From contig JAKSGN010000041.1 of assembly GCA_024180945.1 (NCBI GenBank), positions 1,922,001 through 1,986,000 of the forward strand: a stretch of 64,000 nt of DNA, read 5' to 3'. Made by a program: the position numbers and the translations under genes. Shown here one piece after another: positions 33,753 to 45,392 of the stretch (positions are counted from its first letter, which is position 1; each line of letters starts with the position of its first letter). The notes beneath the pieces are model-generated. The model had not been told where the DNA came from. It was given only the letters and a program-made list of their open reading frames with translations, and searched no databases. This DNA comes from Macrophomina tecta. Its lineage: Eukaryota; Ascomycota; Dothideomycetes; Botryosphaeriales; Botryosphaeriaceae.

Positions 33753-34199
33753 TCAAGAAAAACCGTCGAGAAAAGTCCGGCAATCGTCGCACGAGCATAT
33801 TGATCCTAGCATGATGCCATCCTTGTTGGTGAAAGTTCCTTCCCAGGCAGGACTCTCGTTCCAATATCGCAGGTACGAAGGATGGCTTGCCACATACGCT
33901 TGTGGTATTCGTAAAGAAAATTTGACTCCGACCTGGGTCGCAGGTTTCTTGCCGGCACGCTTTCGAGCAGCTTCAATGGCTTGTTGTTGGCGGGCATCCT
34001 GCCTTTTGCGATAAGCGACGATGGCGACCCCGATGCTGAACACGACTGCGATCACGACTGCAAGAGCGGCTGATTCGCGAGCAGCCAAGGGGGAAGTTTT
34101 GCTGACACCAAAGTTTCCGTTGCGGCAATTGAAGTGAGAGAGGGTCGAACGAGGATGAGAGGAGCTGCGAATCCTCTCAGGAGAAGGTAAAATGGCCAT
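33753..34199 (-). CDS. Small membrane protein, hypothetical
   Basis: 148-aa single-exon frame from MAILPSPERIR. A hydrophobic helix (about residues 43-63, SAALAVVIAVVFSIGVAIVAY) is followed by a basic stop-transfer stretch (RKRQDARQQQAIEAARKRAGKK) and a soluble tail. I do not recognise the family. The last 60 residues are less convincing, and an intron at a weak GTCGGA donor after KKPATQ would change them. An upstream in-frame ATG at 34208 would add three residues. The frame could be fortuitous, but the helix and charge pattern favour a real protein. Confidence 0.5.
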   Translation of the reverse strand: MAILPSPERIRSSSHPRSTLSHFNCRNGNFGVSKTSPLAARESAALAVVIAVVFSIGVAIVAYRKRQDARQQQAIEAARKRAGKKPATQVGVKFSLRIPQAYVASHPSYLRYWNESPAWEGTFTNKDGIMLGSICSCDDCRTFLDGFS

Positions 34200-34536
34200 G
34201 AGCAACAACCCCGCCGTACGCGAGTCTCCTTAATGTCGGCCTTGGCCAGCAGAATCAGTCAACACGTGAGAGAAAGGCGAACATAAGAGCACGGGCTAAG
34301 CTTTCTGCGAAGTGCTTGAATGATGAAATGTAAGAAACTCTGAGACAAGCAGGTACGGAATGCGCTTAACATGTGCTGGTGCCCGATGTCTTGATGCATG
34401 CATCGAAAATAAGTGTGCAAATAGAGACACTACTTCAAGACATCATCTCAAACAAAGAGGCCGCATGGTTCAAGTCCTCCGCAAGCGCTGAGACGCGGCG
34501 GTAAGGTTTCGCCGACGAGCATATTTGGCAAAGTAA
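34200..34536. other. Intergenic region
   Basis: Upstream of the small membrane protein (-) and downstream of the short-chain dehydrogenase (-). Nothing recognised beyond presumed regulatory and 3' UTR sequence. Confidence 0.5.
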
Positions 34537-35368
34537 TCAACAGGCCCAGCCTCCGTCGATCGAGTAAGTGGCTCCAGTGATGAAGCCGGCATCATCGCTT
34601 AGAAGAAATAAAATGAGGCTGGCGACCTCTTCCGGTCTCCCTATCCGCTTTATTGGTGTGCGGATGTCGGTACGATGAGCATCAAGCACCATCCGGGTGT
34701 CAATGGCGCCACTGTTTGAGGTGAGCAGCAGTGTCTTAGACTGGTAGTTGGGGAGGAAGCCTACGGGGCGACAGCATTGACTCGCACGTTTCTCTCTCCA
34801 TTCTCTTTTGCAGCACTTCTGACAAGGCCAACCACTCCATGCTTAGTGGCAGAATAAGCAGCTGATGTTGCGAACCCCATGAGACCCTGGACACTGGCGA
34901 TACAGACAATAGCTCCTCCATCCTCAATGTTGTTGAGCTCGGAGCGGAGGCAGTAAAACATCCCCTATGGATGTGAGTGCAAGCGAGGGATCACTCATCA
35001 GTATGGCTTACCGAAAGATTGACCTGAAGAAGCATGTCCCAGCGCTCATCGGATGTCTCCGCCAGGGTAGGTTGTCCAGACTCAGAACAGTTGATTCCGG
35101 CAGCATTGACTGCCGCATTCAGCTTGCCGGCCCATTGAACGGTGTCTTTGATCCAGCCATCAACCTGCTTGGAATCAGTGACATTCAGTTTTTGGAGGCG
35201 GACACTGCCGTGGTTTCCGGTGGCTCTGAAATGTTCTTCAGCATTGTCGAGCTTGGCCTGGTCCAGGTCCCCGATGGAGACTTTGGCCCCACGTGAGACG
35301 AGCAATTTGGCAGTCTCAAAGCCAATGCCCTGAGCACCACCGGTAACCGCTATGACTTTGCCGTCCAT
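34537..35368 (-). CDS. Short-chain dehydrogenase/reductase (classical SDR)
   Basis: Three exons: 35368-35012, 34964-34765, 34711-34537 (243 aa). It begins [23 protein letters not shown] with the TGxxxGxG cofactor loop. An Asp ending strand 2 (VSIGDLD) suggests NAD(H) preference. VNAAGIN is the NAG motif, and the catalytic residues are Ser in CIASVQGL, with Tyr and Lys in [22 protein letters not shown] and the C-terminal [34 protein letters not shown] complete the classical SDR pattern of about 250 residues. The substrate cannot be told; the fold fits alcohol, sugar or keto-acyl reductases. It neighbours a Dal5-type permease across 565 bp. Confidence 0.92.
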
Positions 35369-35933
35369 GATTCGGCGGAAGCATTGATTGACTGACGAGA
35401 GAGACAATGGAAGATGAGAGGGCCGGGTTGGGGATAGTTATACGTCACATCGCCAGCTTGGAGCCCCGCACGCAAAGCCATGGTCGGGACTGTGTGTGGG
35501 ACCGGAGCGGGGTTCGCATGCCCCCAAAGGCTTGCCTATGCTTGGCCATCAACACGATGGCCCACTGTCTTCATGAATCTCGTCCTGAGATTATACAGAT
35601 ACGGAAAATGATGGTAGGTCGATACGCGTTTCGAGCACAGACGTCATGTGATGGCCCTCTCAAACAAACTAATTCAGTACCATCCCGGAACGACAGAGCT
35701 TTGGGCCTGTTCCGTTTCGGACATATATACCGGCACATAAGAGAATTGTGAGGATTATGAGGACGAGTCTGCCAAATTTAAATGCGGCCCGATTTTCAAA
35801 GATGCAAGGATGTGCAAAACTGAGGGTGAGTAGAACGCAACGTACATGTCGTGCTCTCTAACCTGTTCGATCAGCGCTGCACGCTGTTTTTGAACTTCCT
35901 ATCGCAAGAGCTACTGCGCTCTACCAATGTTCC
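35369..35933. other. Intergenic region
   Basis: 565 bp between the SDR start (-) and the permease stop (-). No coding or RNA feature supported. Confidence 0.5.
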
Positions 35934-37711
35934 TTAGAGAATATATCTGAATCCCACCGCCCTCCTCTCCCCTCCACCTGCATGCGCGGCCACCTCCTCC
36001 GCATCCTGCAACTCTCTCTCCTCCATCTTTCGGTTGTCTCGTGCCAACATCAATCTAATGATAAAGGCCAGCACGGAGACGAGTAAAGCGGTACCCGCCG
36101 TTGCAGCGCCGCCAGGAATATAGCGAGGGCCGGAAGAAGAAGGATACATGTATGGCCCGTAAATGTTGGCACTGTTGCCTACCATGTTTGCAAAGGAAAT
36201 GCAGGCGCTGCGCTTGACAAGCGGGCGCGGGAAAGAGTTGGCAACCCACGTAATGATGATTTGGTAGCCAGCTACCGCGCCCATCTAAATATGTTTGTGA
36301 ATACTGAGAACTTTGGTGGTTAGGAAGCGCAAGGGCGAATCGACTTACTGGCATGAGAAAAATTGCGAAGAACCGCGCAGGTATGTTGAGCGTGGCTATG
36401 CATATGACATTGCCGACGCAAGAGATCAGGCTTAGGCACATGATGTGAATGCTGCGGTCTCCGGTCTTGCCGGAAGTCCATGTGACAAGTAACCCTACAA
36501 GGAAGGTTGCAATCCAGACGGGGGCCGTGATGAGAAGCGTCTCTATCTTCCCGTAGCCAAGTGTTTCAATCACAGTCGGGAAGAAGTATTGAAAAGTCTG
36601 GGTGAGGAGGGATGCGTGCTGAAGTAGAGTGAAGACATAGAGGCGCGGATCGCGCATTGCCAGCTTCACACCTTCCAAGACAGTTGAAGCCTCGGCATCA
36701 TCCGCCTCACCCGTGTCATCGAGGAGACGCCACTGCGCGTAGCCGCGCTCTTCTGCGGTAAGCCAGCGGGTGTTTGCCGGGTAGTCAGGAAGGACGATGG
36801 CGGCGATGATTGCGATGCCAACGGTGATAACCCCTTGATATGCTCAGTATCTCTTCGCTAGGAATAGTCACAGCATCATGAAAAGGTGAGTCCTCACCCT
36901 CAATGATAAACAGCCACCTCCAACCGGCTATCCCATGGGCGTTGTGCAGATTACCAAGACAACCAGCACCCAGCAAGCCCCCAAATGCATTGGCCAACGC
37001 ACTTCCAGCGTAGAAGCGCGAGATTCGGTGCGCCAATTCCGCTCGGGTGTACCACGAGCTCATGAGAAAGATGGCCCCGGCGAAGAAAGGGGCCTCGGCA
37101 AAGCCAAGCATAAAGCGCGCTGCGACTAGGCCGCCAAAGCTGTGCGTAGCGGCCTGCGCAGCGGAAATTGTTCCCCATATGCCCATACAAATACCCAAGT
37201 ACATCGACGGCCGAATGCGGGTCAGAAGGAGGTTGGAAGGGATCTGCATGAGGAGGTACCCCTGGAGAAACGTGAATATCGAGGCCATGAGTAGTCTGGG
37301 GCTGCATGCAATCATACCACGAAGAGGATGCTGGTTGCCAGGTTGAAGTCTGTGCCCGTCATATTCAAGTCTTCCTCCAACGTTCCAAGACGGGCTTGTG
37401 CGAGGTTGCTGTTCGCCTGTTAGAGTGCGACTCTAAAGCTGTGGTCAAATGACTGACCTCCGATCCAGGAAATTGAGCAAATACATCAAGATGAGGAGTG
37501 GCAACAGGTGCCAGTCAACTTTCCGCATGAGCTTCTTCTGCATATAATGGTGCCATTCTCCATCCTTGGCCTGAAACTCTCGATAGAGAGCTGCTTGCTC
37601 CTCGTCTACGCCCTTCTGCGGTATCGGACGCGCCGCATCATCCTTGTCGGGTTCTGGATACTCGATGAAATCTGCCGTCGGCTTGCTTTCTGCGCTTCGA
37701 CGTGCCGCCAT
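35934..37711 (-). CDS. MFS permease of the Dal5/anion:cation symporter family
   Basis: Five exons: 37711-37458, 37408-37318, 37261-36898, 36833-36349, 36284-35934 (514 aa). About twelve membrane helices. LNFLDRSNLAQARLG after helix 1 and GYLLMQIPSNLLLTRIRPS before helix 3 are signatures of the Dal5/TNA1 (ACS) family, which takes up organic anions such as allantoate, nicotinate or pantothenate with protons. VAARFMLGFAEAPFFAGAIFLMSSWY and GWRWLFIIEG are further family motifs; the second half has ITAPVWIATFLVGLLVTW and VANSFPRPLVKRSACISFANMVGNSANIYGPYMYP. The cytosolic tail is rich in Glu. The substrate is not predictable from sequence. The gene follows an SDR in the same orientation, which could hint at a shared catabolic role. 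Confidence 0.9.
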
Positions 37712-38910
37712 CGTAGGCCCTAGGAGAAAAACAGAAGCAGGAGCGAGTATCGAAAAGAGCTCTCGATGGGAGTAAGGGCAGGGTTGACAGGTGCGAGGAA
37801 GTGAGATGGGCTGGCCTCTGTGCCATGGCGCAGAAGCCGCCAGTTTTATGAAATCAAACGCCGTCGGACGCCATTCTCCATTCCTATGACTGCGCGAAAA
37901 CCAATCGGCCAAGCACCTACTTCCCCACAAATGCTACGCAAATGCAGCTACAACCGACAGCCGGTGCCCGGCACGCGATCGTACGAGATACGCGCAACTG
38001 AGGTGAACGGGTAATCCGTTCGGCTTCGCCGTGTTGGGAACCGGGCTGGCAGTGCTTGAGCGAGCGTGTGGATCCTCCATTGACAGCGTGACGTTGACTG
38101 GTGAGGATGTGTTTGGCGGGAAGGTCAAATCCAAGCTCAATGCGGGAAGCTTGTTGTGGGGCAAGACGCGGGGAAAGGGCTGGAGGAAGCTGGGGTGCCG
38201 CATGACGATCACGCTGCCTTTCCTTTCGCGGCGTCTTTGCCCCGAAGTTGCGAATCGCGGCCTTCTTTCCGTGCTCCAGTTCGGGAAAGGTTCCCTTTGC
38301 GCCCGTTCAGCAGGACGATAAGTCCTCGTGTAACGTCACGTCGGCAAATGTCCAGAAAGCCGGTGCATGTGCTTGGCGTTGACTATTTCCTGCTGTGGAT
38401 GAAGACGGTGAGTACTGGGTGTTGATCTCATCATAACGGAGCTGACTTCTCGTCGGCTTCCGGAAGACACCCCGCAAAATGCAGCCATGACGCCCGGTAC
38501 CCTCGTGAACAGCTTTCATTCAAGTATTTTTGCAACAAGGCGTTTCCGTTCGGCTGCTCAAAGTATCTTATCAGTGTTAGCTTGTCAGGATAGCCCATCG
38601 CGCACATTCCTTGCTTTGTCCTGCAGGGAGGCCAGATTAAACCGAATCCTACACCTCTACCAGGAAATCGCTGTAGAGGAAAAGCCAGTATGCGGCAGAA
38701 GTTTGATATGGGAGCTTTTGATTGGGCGCAGCTTGAAAGACCATTGCACAAAGTGGTGAAAAATTGAAAAGGTTGAAGACATTTCAAGCCATTGACGTGG
38801 TGAGGAAAATGTTTAGTTGTGCTTGCGAAATTCGCTGAATATACCCCCCCACCACACCCCCCAATGCGACGGTGAATTACTGGCGCACAGCCTCAATGGA
38901 ATTCCTGTGT
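37712..38910. other. Intergenic region
   Basis: About 1.2 kb between the permease start (-) and the phosphate transporter stop (-). All open frames are short and without family resemblance. A short C-rich stretch (about 38845-38860) is the only low-complexity patch. Confidence 0.5.
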
Positions 38911-40363
38911 TCAGACAGTCCTCACCCACCGGCGCCATCCCCTTTGTCTGATACCGGATCCTCCATCACCTGTGGATACAGACTCGCCTTCACCCTTGGC
39001 GGCCTTTGCTGCTTCCATTCCCTTCCCTAATTCTTCCAAGGTCTTACTCGGCAATCTTAACCCGTTCCTCTCATCCCTTCTATTCTGCACCTCTGGTGTC
39101 CAGGCCCACGAGAACAGCGCTCCAGTCAGCATCACGCAGGCGAACACTACGAAAACATATCCTAGGTTTTCGTTCCTCAGCGAATCTGCCTTGAAACCAT
39201 GGAAGTAAGCTCTACGGAGGATCCACTGCACGAGCACGGAGCCGAGTTTGCCGGAGGCTGCGGCAATGCCGTGGCAGGTGCAGCGGTAGCGGGTGGGGAA
39301 GATTTCGGCCGGAATGATGAACTAAAAATCATTGGTCTGAGCTGACTATTACCGGCGGTTTAGTCTGAGGGAGTGTCTTACGGTGAGCGTGTTGGCGCCG
39401 AGATTAAATATAAAGTAAATAAGACCAACGAGAACGATGGAAATGGAATGGAAGCCGGTGTCATTGGTAGCGAAGATCACACCTCCGGTGACAGCGAAGA
39501 GAGCTGCCAGGATAATAAAAGAGAAGGTCATGGCTTGCCGGCGCGGCATGTAATCACCAGCGAGGATGAAAACAAGGGACCCAAGGATGGAGCCAATGCT
39601 CACGGTAATCATGCTGCGCTTCGTTCCTTCGACGAGCGTGGCATAGATGGTGTTGCCGCCGCTGTCCTCGTACAAATGGGAGGGAGCCAGGACATTCCAC
39701 GTGGGGACTGAGCCGTTATACTCTGCAACGCGAGTAACCCGTTCGGAGTTCTTTATCCAGAGCTTTGCAAGAGTGCGCGGGTTTCCCATTCCCAGACCGT
39801 AGAAAGCGAAATCCAGAAGCCACCAAGTAAGTGAAGTGCCGACAAGATACCAGATATTGCCCTGCTCGATGAAGTAGCTGTACAGATCCTGGCGCGAGAA
39901 CTGGACGGGCAGCGGTGGCTCGCCCATATCGGCCATGTTGGTGACGCCTCTGCGTCTGTCCCGAAGCGGTATCTGCGGAGACGTGTCAGGGAGGACGGTG
40001 CCATAGACCTGGTCAGTGTTCTTCATGGCGCTGTCTCCATCATTGCGGACTTCGAGCTCGTAAAGGCCGGGGTCTTTGATCAGGAAACGGAAGACTATGG
40101 CAAGCAAAGCTGGTATAGCACCAACGCCAGTGACCCAGCGCCAAACGCCATCGACATGCTGTGCGCACGAGCCGGCATTCGGATCGGAGCAGTGGTCAAG
40201 GCCGTAGGTGCTGTTGTAGCCAGTGACCACAGCAAGACCTACGAGGTTTGCAATGAGCTGGCCAAGAGGCTGCATCAGGAAAACAGCACCCATCATGCGG
40301 GTTCGCGCGTTGGTTGGAGACCATCTGGCAGGGCGTCAGTCCTCGGGCCTGGGTGGCGGCGGC

Positions 40364-40410
<47 letters not shown>

Positions 40411-40979
40411 TAGAACGTACTCGGCAGTGATGACGGCACTTAGGGGATACTCAGCGCCTATGCCGATGCCCATCATGAAGCGCCATACGAGGATCCAGGC
40501 AAGGAAGTTCATCGAGTGCACACCCTGGGAAGCCGAAGCCACGCCGAGGGTGGAGAAGATGACAATGACCAACTCTACCCCATACAAGCGGGTCCTGCCG
40601 AACTTGTCGGCCAGGACACCGAACAGGAGCTGGCCGACGACGGAGCCCAGCAGGGTGGTCAGGTTGACATAGAACTCCTTTTCGGTGGTGGACTCGTGGG
40701 GCCAGTAGACAAAGTAGAGGGCCTGGATGATGACGTTGGTGGTGAACAGATTGTACGAGTCGGTAAAAAAGCCAGAGGCGGCCACGGCCCAGACAAGCCA
40801 GTTGAAGCCGTTGCCATCAATGGTGCGGCGGATGATGTGCAGCTGCTGGGTACGGGTCTGGAAGGGGATCAGCGGCGACTCTGCGGGAGCACAAGCAGCC
40901 AGAGCCGCGTGGCATAAGCGAGCAAGGAGCGGAAGCGTACAAAAGCGGACGCGTCAGGCAGACGGTGGATCGAGTTCAT
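38911..40979 (-). CDS. Inorganic phosphate transporter, PHO84-type MFS
   Basis: Four-exon model: 40979-40964, 40880-40421, 40324-39382, 39321-38911 (609 aa). The core exons are secure; the 16-nt first exon has a weak GTCTGC donor and is the least certain part. Helix 1 [51 protein letters not shown] (the MFS loop 2-3 motif), [19 protein letters not shown] and the FGLG-like [11 protein letters not shown] are hallmarks of fungal phosphate:H+ symporters, as is [27 protein letters not shown] near the end. Asp in FFTDSYNLF corresponds to a conserved proton-coupling residue. Intron 2 (40325-40420) carries a CAG/TAG repeat beside its GTACGT donor. Plasma-membrane location is expected. Confidence 0.9.
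40366..40413 (+). repeat. (CAG)10(TAG)6 microsatellite in an intron
   Basis: Ten CAG then six TAG units on the plus strand, inside intron 2 of the phosphate transporter; the coding strand reads CTA then CTG repeats. It begins two bases past the GTACGT donor region. If the intron were retained the frame would code a Leu run and then reach a stop, so splicing is required. Confidence 0.9.
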
Positions 40980-41420
40980 CGTGACTCGTCGCGGCAGGCT
41001 GGTGCAGGAGAGAGCGGCGGAGCTCTCGCGCGACTGATATAGAGGGCGCCGGGCAAGGCAGGCGCATCCTCCAGCACGAGGGCGGTGGCTATGGGCTGGG
41101 CTGGCGAGGCAGGCGGCGGATGGGCACAGGCGGAGGCCGCGGGCGAGACAGGACGCATGCTTTTCGATCCGATACCTCGCGAGCCAGACGGGGTTGCACT
41201 GGGCATGTGCTCCGGCTACTGGCTGGGCCGCTGCTCGCCCCCAGCAGCCCCAGCCGGCGGCGCGGGAGGATCCACCAGCCACCGCCACGCGCTGCCTTCG
41301 GCGCCCGCGCCTCACGCGACGCCCGCCTCGCAGTCTGTATTTCTTGCCGTGCGCGCATCCGTCCATGTTGCTGCTGGCTTGCGCTCCCCTCCCGCCCTCG
41401 ACCGCTTCCGTGCCCAGGCG
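40980..41420. promoter_or_regulatory. Divergent intergenic region
   Basis: About 440 GC-rich bp between the phosphate transporter (-) and the unknown 640-aa gene (+). Promoters of both presumed. Confidence 0.5.
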
Positions 41421-43564
41421 ATGCCGCCGTCCTCGCCCACCCAATCTCTGGACTCGGCCATCGCGAAGTCGGCGCAGCTCTCCAGGATCATCTGGGCCAG
41501 CTCCTCGTCCACCCACTTCGCCATCAAGCAGCTCGTCAGCTATTCCGGCCGCCTGAACCGCGCCCTCGTCCGCCTCCGCGCCCTTCCCGCCGCCCGGCAT
41601 GCCAGCCGCCCGGCCGTCGACGCCAGCAACCGCCAGCTGGACGAGTGTGTCGGCTTCGTCGACGAGTGCATCTCCTTCCGCCGCGACTCGGTGCTGGCGC
41701 CGGGCGTGGCCGCGCTGAGCGTCGACCGCGATGCCTTCCCCACCGGCCGCGCCCTGCTGCTGAGCGGCGAGCTGCTCGCGCGCGTCGAGCAGCTCGAAGC
41801 CCTTCTGCGCGATTACGAGTGAGTTCTCATCTGCCGGAGCTGGAGGCCTGCGCTAAGCCCGATGGAAGCAACGGAGGTGACGCTGATTGCAGCCCGTCCG
41901 CCGGCCCCGCCAGCGCTGCTCCACCGCATGGAACACCAGCTTTTGACGCCGCTCCTGAAAGCCCCGGAGCGCGCACGTCTTACACCGCTACTGTTGCAGG
42001 CCTGCCCCTCGAGAATGGCGCCGCCGCTGGCTCCGTGCCGGCCTTGCGTACTGCAGACGACTCCCGGCAGGGCATCGACATCTGCACCAACTACGAACTA
42101 AAGAGGAAATTCGAGACCTCGCGTAACCGTACTCCCGCTTACCAATCGCCTGCAGTCCTGCCGGGCCAGCAAACCCCGTCAATCCAACCTTCCTCTCTGG
42201 GCTCAACATGCTCCCCCTCGCCGGGTATTTCCGGCTTTTCCCTCTCGCCCAGCCTCCATCAGAGCTCCATCACGAGCTACAACTCCTCGATCAAAGCTCC
42301 AAGCTTCGCCCCAAGCCGCAAAAGGCTCCCTTCTTTGTCACTCGGCCCGGCTTCTCTCCCCGCCCATGTGGCCGTTTTGTAAGCCCGCCGCACCGGTTGC
42401 CTCCGCGCACTTCTGACCCATCAACAGGCGCTTCTTCACGACCGAGGGCTCTCAGCTGCCCAAGAACACACAGCTTCTCGGCTGGCAGAAAAGCAGCCAC
42501 GCAGAGGGCAGTGTAATAGTCTGGTCCATCCAGGGGTCACAGGACGAATTCGTGCATTACCGTAAGCGAAGTCGCATGCCACTTCTCAACTCTCATGTCT
42601 TGACTGCCACACAGTACCCTGCAATGCCTTCCCCCTCACCCTTCACAGAGACCACAACGAGGGATCGGTGGTCCAGTTCAACAACCTGCACAAGGTCGCG
42701 CTCCGCTCCGGAAGTTCCGAGCGCTTTTTTTCCGCAACCCGCGTGGTCTACGAGTTCGTGCAGGACGAGCGCTTCATCGACTTCCAGGAGGATATCCGGA
42801 ATAAGCATCTCGTCGAGTTCTTTGACTTCCACCAAATCCTGAGCAGTCGAAACGGCCAAAGCACGTACGGCGAAGCAATCCATGGACATGTCAAAATCTG
42901 GAAGGACCGCGAGCCCCCATTCCACCACTCAGTATCATTCTTCGGCAACCATGCTCGCAGAGACTTGGAGTTCCCGCTTCTCCGTTTCAACGGCCTAACT
43001 GTTCCTAAGAAATCTGAGAAGAGAGTGAAGCTGTCTTTCTCGCTGCCGAAGAAGACAAGCCAGAACAAGGGTTCATTCCGAGGTTTCTTCCGGCGCACAT
43101 CCCAAAGCGGTGAGGCCTCAACACCAGTGCCGGACCAGATATCTGATATCTCAGAGCCGCCAAGTGAACTGGCTGCCCTCATGAATGAAATGAAGTTCCT
43201 CGAGTTCCGTTTTGATACCCACGAAGGTAACTTTTGCAACATAAGCCTTCCACGCCCCTTTTCATACCCCTGTGTACTAACCTCGGCTGCCCCAGATTTT
43301 GAGCGTTTCGTAAGAACTTTCCACGAAGCCCGAGCAGCTGACGAAGCCCGTCCGGCCTTTTCTCTTGCCGACCTCTCTGCCGAACTAGAAAACACGTCCA
43401 AGGCCAACGAGCTGTCAACGCAACGTGAACGAGCAGAACTTGAGGCCCTGCTCCTCACTTCCCCCATGATAAGAGCGAGGGCTGAGTCTGGATCTGTGTC
43501 GCCGATGACAACGCCGCACTTCCCGATTGAAATAGACGCGGTGGCGGTGCACGGGCGCCGATGA
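41421..43564 (+). CDS. Conserved-looking fungal protein of unknown function
   Basis: Five exons: 41421-41818, 41869-42378, 42428-42561, 42615-43226, 43296-43564 (640 aa). All four splice junctions keep frame and remove short introns of 49-69 nt, which argues for a real gene. The N-terminal 130 residues are helical with Leu-rich stretches (QLVSYSGRLNRALVRLRALP; LLLSGELLARVEQLEALLRDYE). A Ser/Pro-rich linker (130-300) follows. Then comes a compact region (RFFTTEGSQLPKNTQLLGWQKSS through FPLLRFNGL) with strand-like patterns, followed by a Lys/Ser-rich part and a C-terminal helix (ERFVRTFHEARAADEARPAF). I cannot name a family. No signal peptide or membrane helix; likely cytosolic or nuclear. Confidence 0.8.
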
Positions 43565-45392
43565 GAAGCGAAGCGGTAGTAACATATGCGGTTCAACCTT
43601 CCAAGACTGACGAGCCTAGCTCGGAAATCAGTGCCGAATCATGCATGCCTCTGACTAATTGTTTCCCCTTGGGTGGGCTTATACCCTTCTGTTGCCGCGC
43701 GTGTGCTCGGGGAAGTGCTTCATCTGTAGTATCATGTCCGCCGTGCGCCGCCCCACCGTCGTCGACTGGCCCTCAACACGCCCCGATCCGCCCCTATTCG
43801 CCGAGATGTTGGAGGAGTTTTTTTTTTTTTTTTTTTCCTCCTCCTTGGTTCATATTTCCCCTATAGTATTAGTGGCTTAGCCCGCTTGCGCAAAGAGAGG
43901 ATCTTTTTCGCGTGAAGCATGGCGGGGAATGTCCTCTTTGGCCGGCCGTCTTCATTTCTTCCATTTCTGAGGGCCCAAAGTTCCCATGCATCAGTAAACC
44001 TCCCAGCTGTAATGTCTACCAAACTTTCGTCGTCTCGAAATGCGTCTTACTTGGCCCAGGAGCGCCGTTTATGGGAGATGCTCGCAGGGCTGGCTTTTTC
44101 CTCTCATTATAACCTTTTCTGTTGGCAATTGTCAACACATACGACCACAGGTCGCAGAATACAACGGGTCCCGTCTGCTCCCCGATATTTAAGCTGCGAA
44201 CCGGTTGATTAGTAGTCAAGTGGGTGACCATTGGCGAATCCCAACTGTTGTATGTGTTTTTTTTTGACGTTTCCCACTTTCTTTTCTGTAGGTTGTGGGG
44301 CAATGGTGCTGGGATTTTCCTTTGCGAACAATGGGGCCGAAAACCGGCCGGAACAACGGCACGCCGGGTGAAAGACGGAAGGCTTAACGAGCTTAATAGG
44401 GAAAAGCTTTACGGGGGATCAGGTAAGGTGAGGAGAACGTCAGTCTCATGGTTAGGAAAAGGTGGGTGATGTGATTGGGCATCTGTGCGAGCCTCTTTTG
44501 GCTCTCCGCGTCGAGGATATAGGAATTTTCGCCCAACAGAAACTGTTGCATGTGCTAAAATGGCTGCGGAGATGCACTCCTCGTCTCTGTAACGACATCA
44601 CGCAGGTTATATTATCTTGACCAATGATATGACGGCAGGAGGAGGAACTACGTACACTCTATCTTTATCTGTCATATTTTGCCTCCAAACCACAGCACTT
44701 GACTCTTACTGCTGCGCCGCGTAGGCTGTAAGAATGTTACTTCAATCGTGCAAAAAAGGTGGTTGGCCAATTCTCTCAAACGTCAAGATAAGAGTGTGTT
44801 GAAGCAGCGAAATTGAAACATTGGCTTTCAGCTCTGGGCAAGCGTTGCAGAAGATTCTGGTCATCTCTCGTCAATTCAGGGCATCATATGCCCAGTAAGA
44901 TGCCTATGCTGTACCGCTGTTCATCGCCTCCCTGACATTGCCAGGGATATTCGCCAAGCTGAAGTTCGCAGAGAACGTGTACGGACTGCCAAGACACTAC
45001 AATATACACCGTTTCTTAAGTCTGCTTTGCTTATGAGAAAACAAAATAACTACCATTTTACGCGCTACTACGGTTAGTCTCATAGTATCGTTTAGGGGGT
45101 GGTAGCTTTATTTCCCTCTCCCACCCTTTACTGCTCTGTGAAATAAGCGAACCTTGGATAGCCGTCCGCTATAGTGTTCACTCGGTAGGGATGAAAAACA
45201 GACCAGTAAATCAACCGACCAATCAATCAATCAATCTCACCTAGGCGTGCTTTTGTTTGAGGACGACGTTAGATCTTTCGGAGAACCTATGGTACGGAAG
45301 ATGGTTAAGCCTGATCATTACACCATTCGGTCAATCGGTAAACTCATCTCAGCACGGTGACACGAATAGAACAACTGCATTTGTATGATGGA
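43565..45392. other. Long intergenic region
   Basis: About 1.8 kb without a supported gene. It has a T tract of about 20 (about 43818-43836) and an (AATC)n patch near 45222-45236. A stretch at about 45040-45090 (ttacgcgctactacggttag) looks RIP-like in its TA/CG-rich, TG-poor composition and may be a transposon scrap. Confidence 0.4.

Noticed and set aside
34460..34500. tRNA-like T-loop sequence (ggttcaagtcctcc)
   Set aside because: No matching acceptor stem, D-arm or anticodon arm could be built around it; no tRNA gene was supported in the window.
34537..37711. A metabolic gene cluster formed by the SDR and the Dal5-type permease
   Set aside because: Only two genes, each from families that are common genome-wide, with no regulator or core enzyme nearby; co-orientation alone is not evidence of a cluster.
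40336..40420. Poly-Leu extension of the phosphate transporter
   Set aside because: It comes from reading through the CAG/TAG repeat intron; a GTACGT donor and a CCAG acceptor restore the family sequence A-E-W-S-P-T-N-A-R.
41120..42382. 420-aa plus-strand frame starting upstream of the unknown gene
   Set aside because: Its first part is out of frame with the helical N-terminal exon. The second part is used as exon 2 of the five-exon model, which keeps frame throughout.
42748..43596. 282-aa minus-strand frame
   Set aside because: Antisense to exons of the 640-aa gene, Ser/Arg-rich, no recognisable motif.
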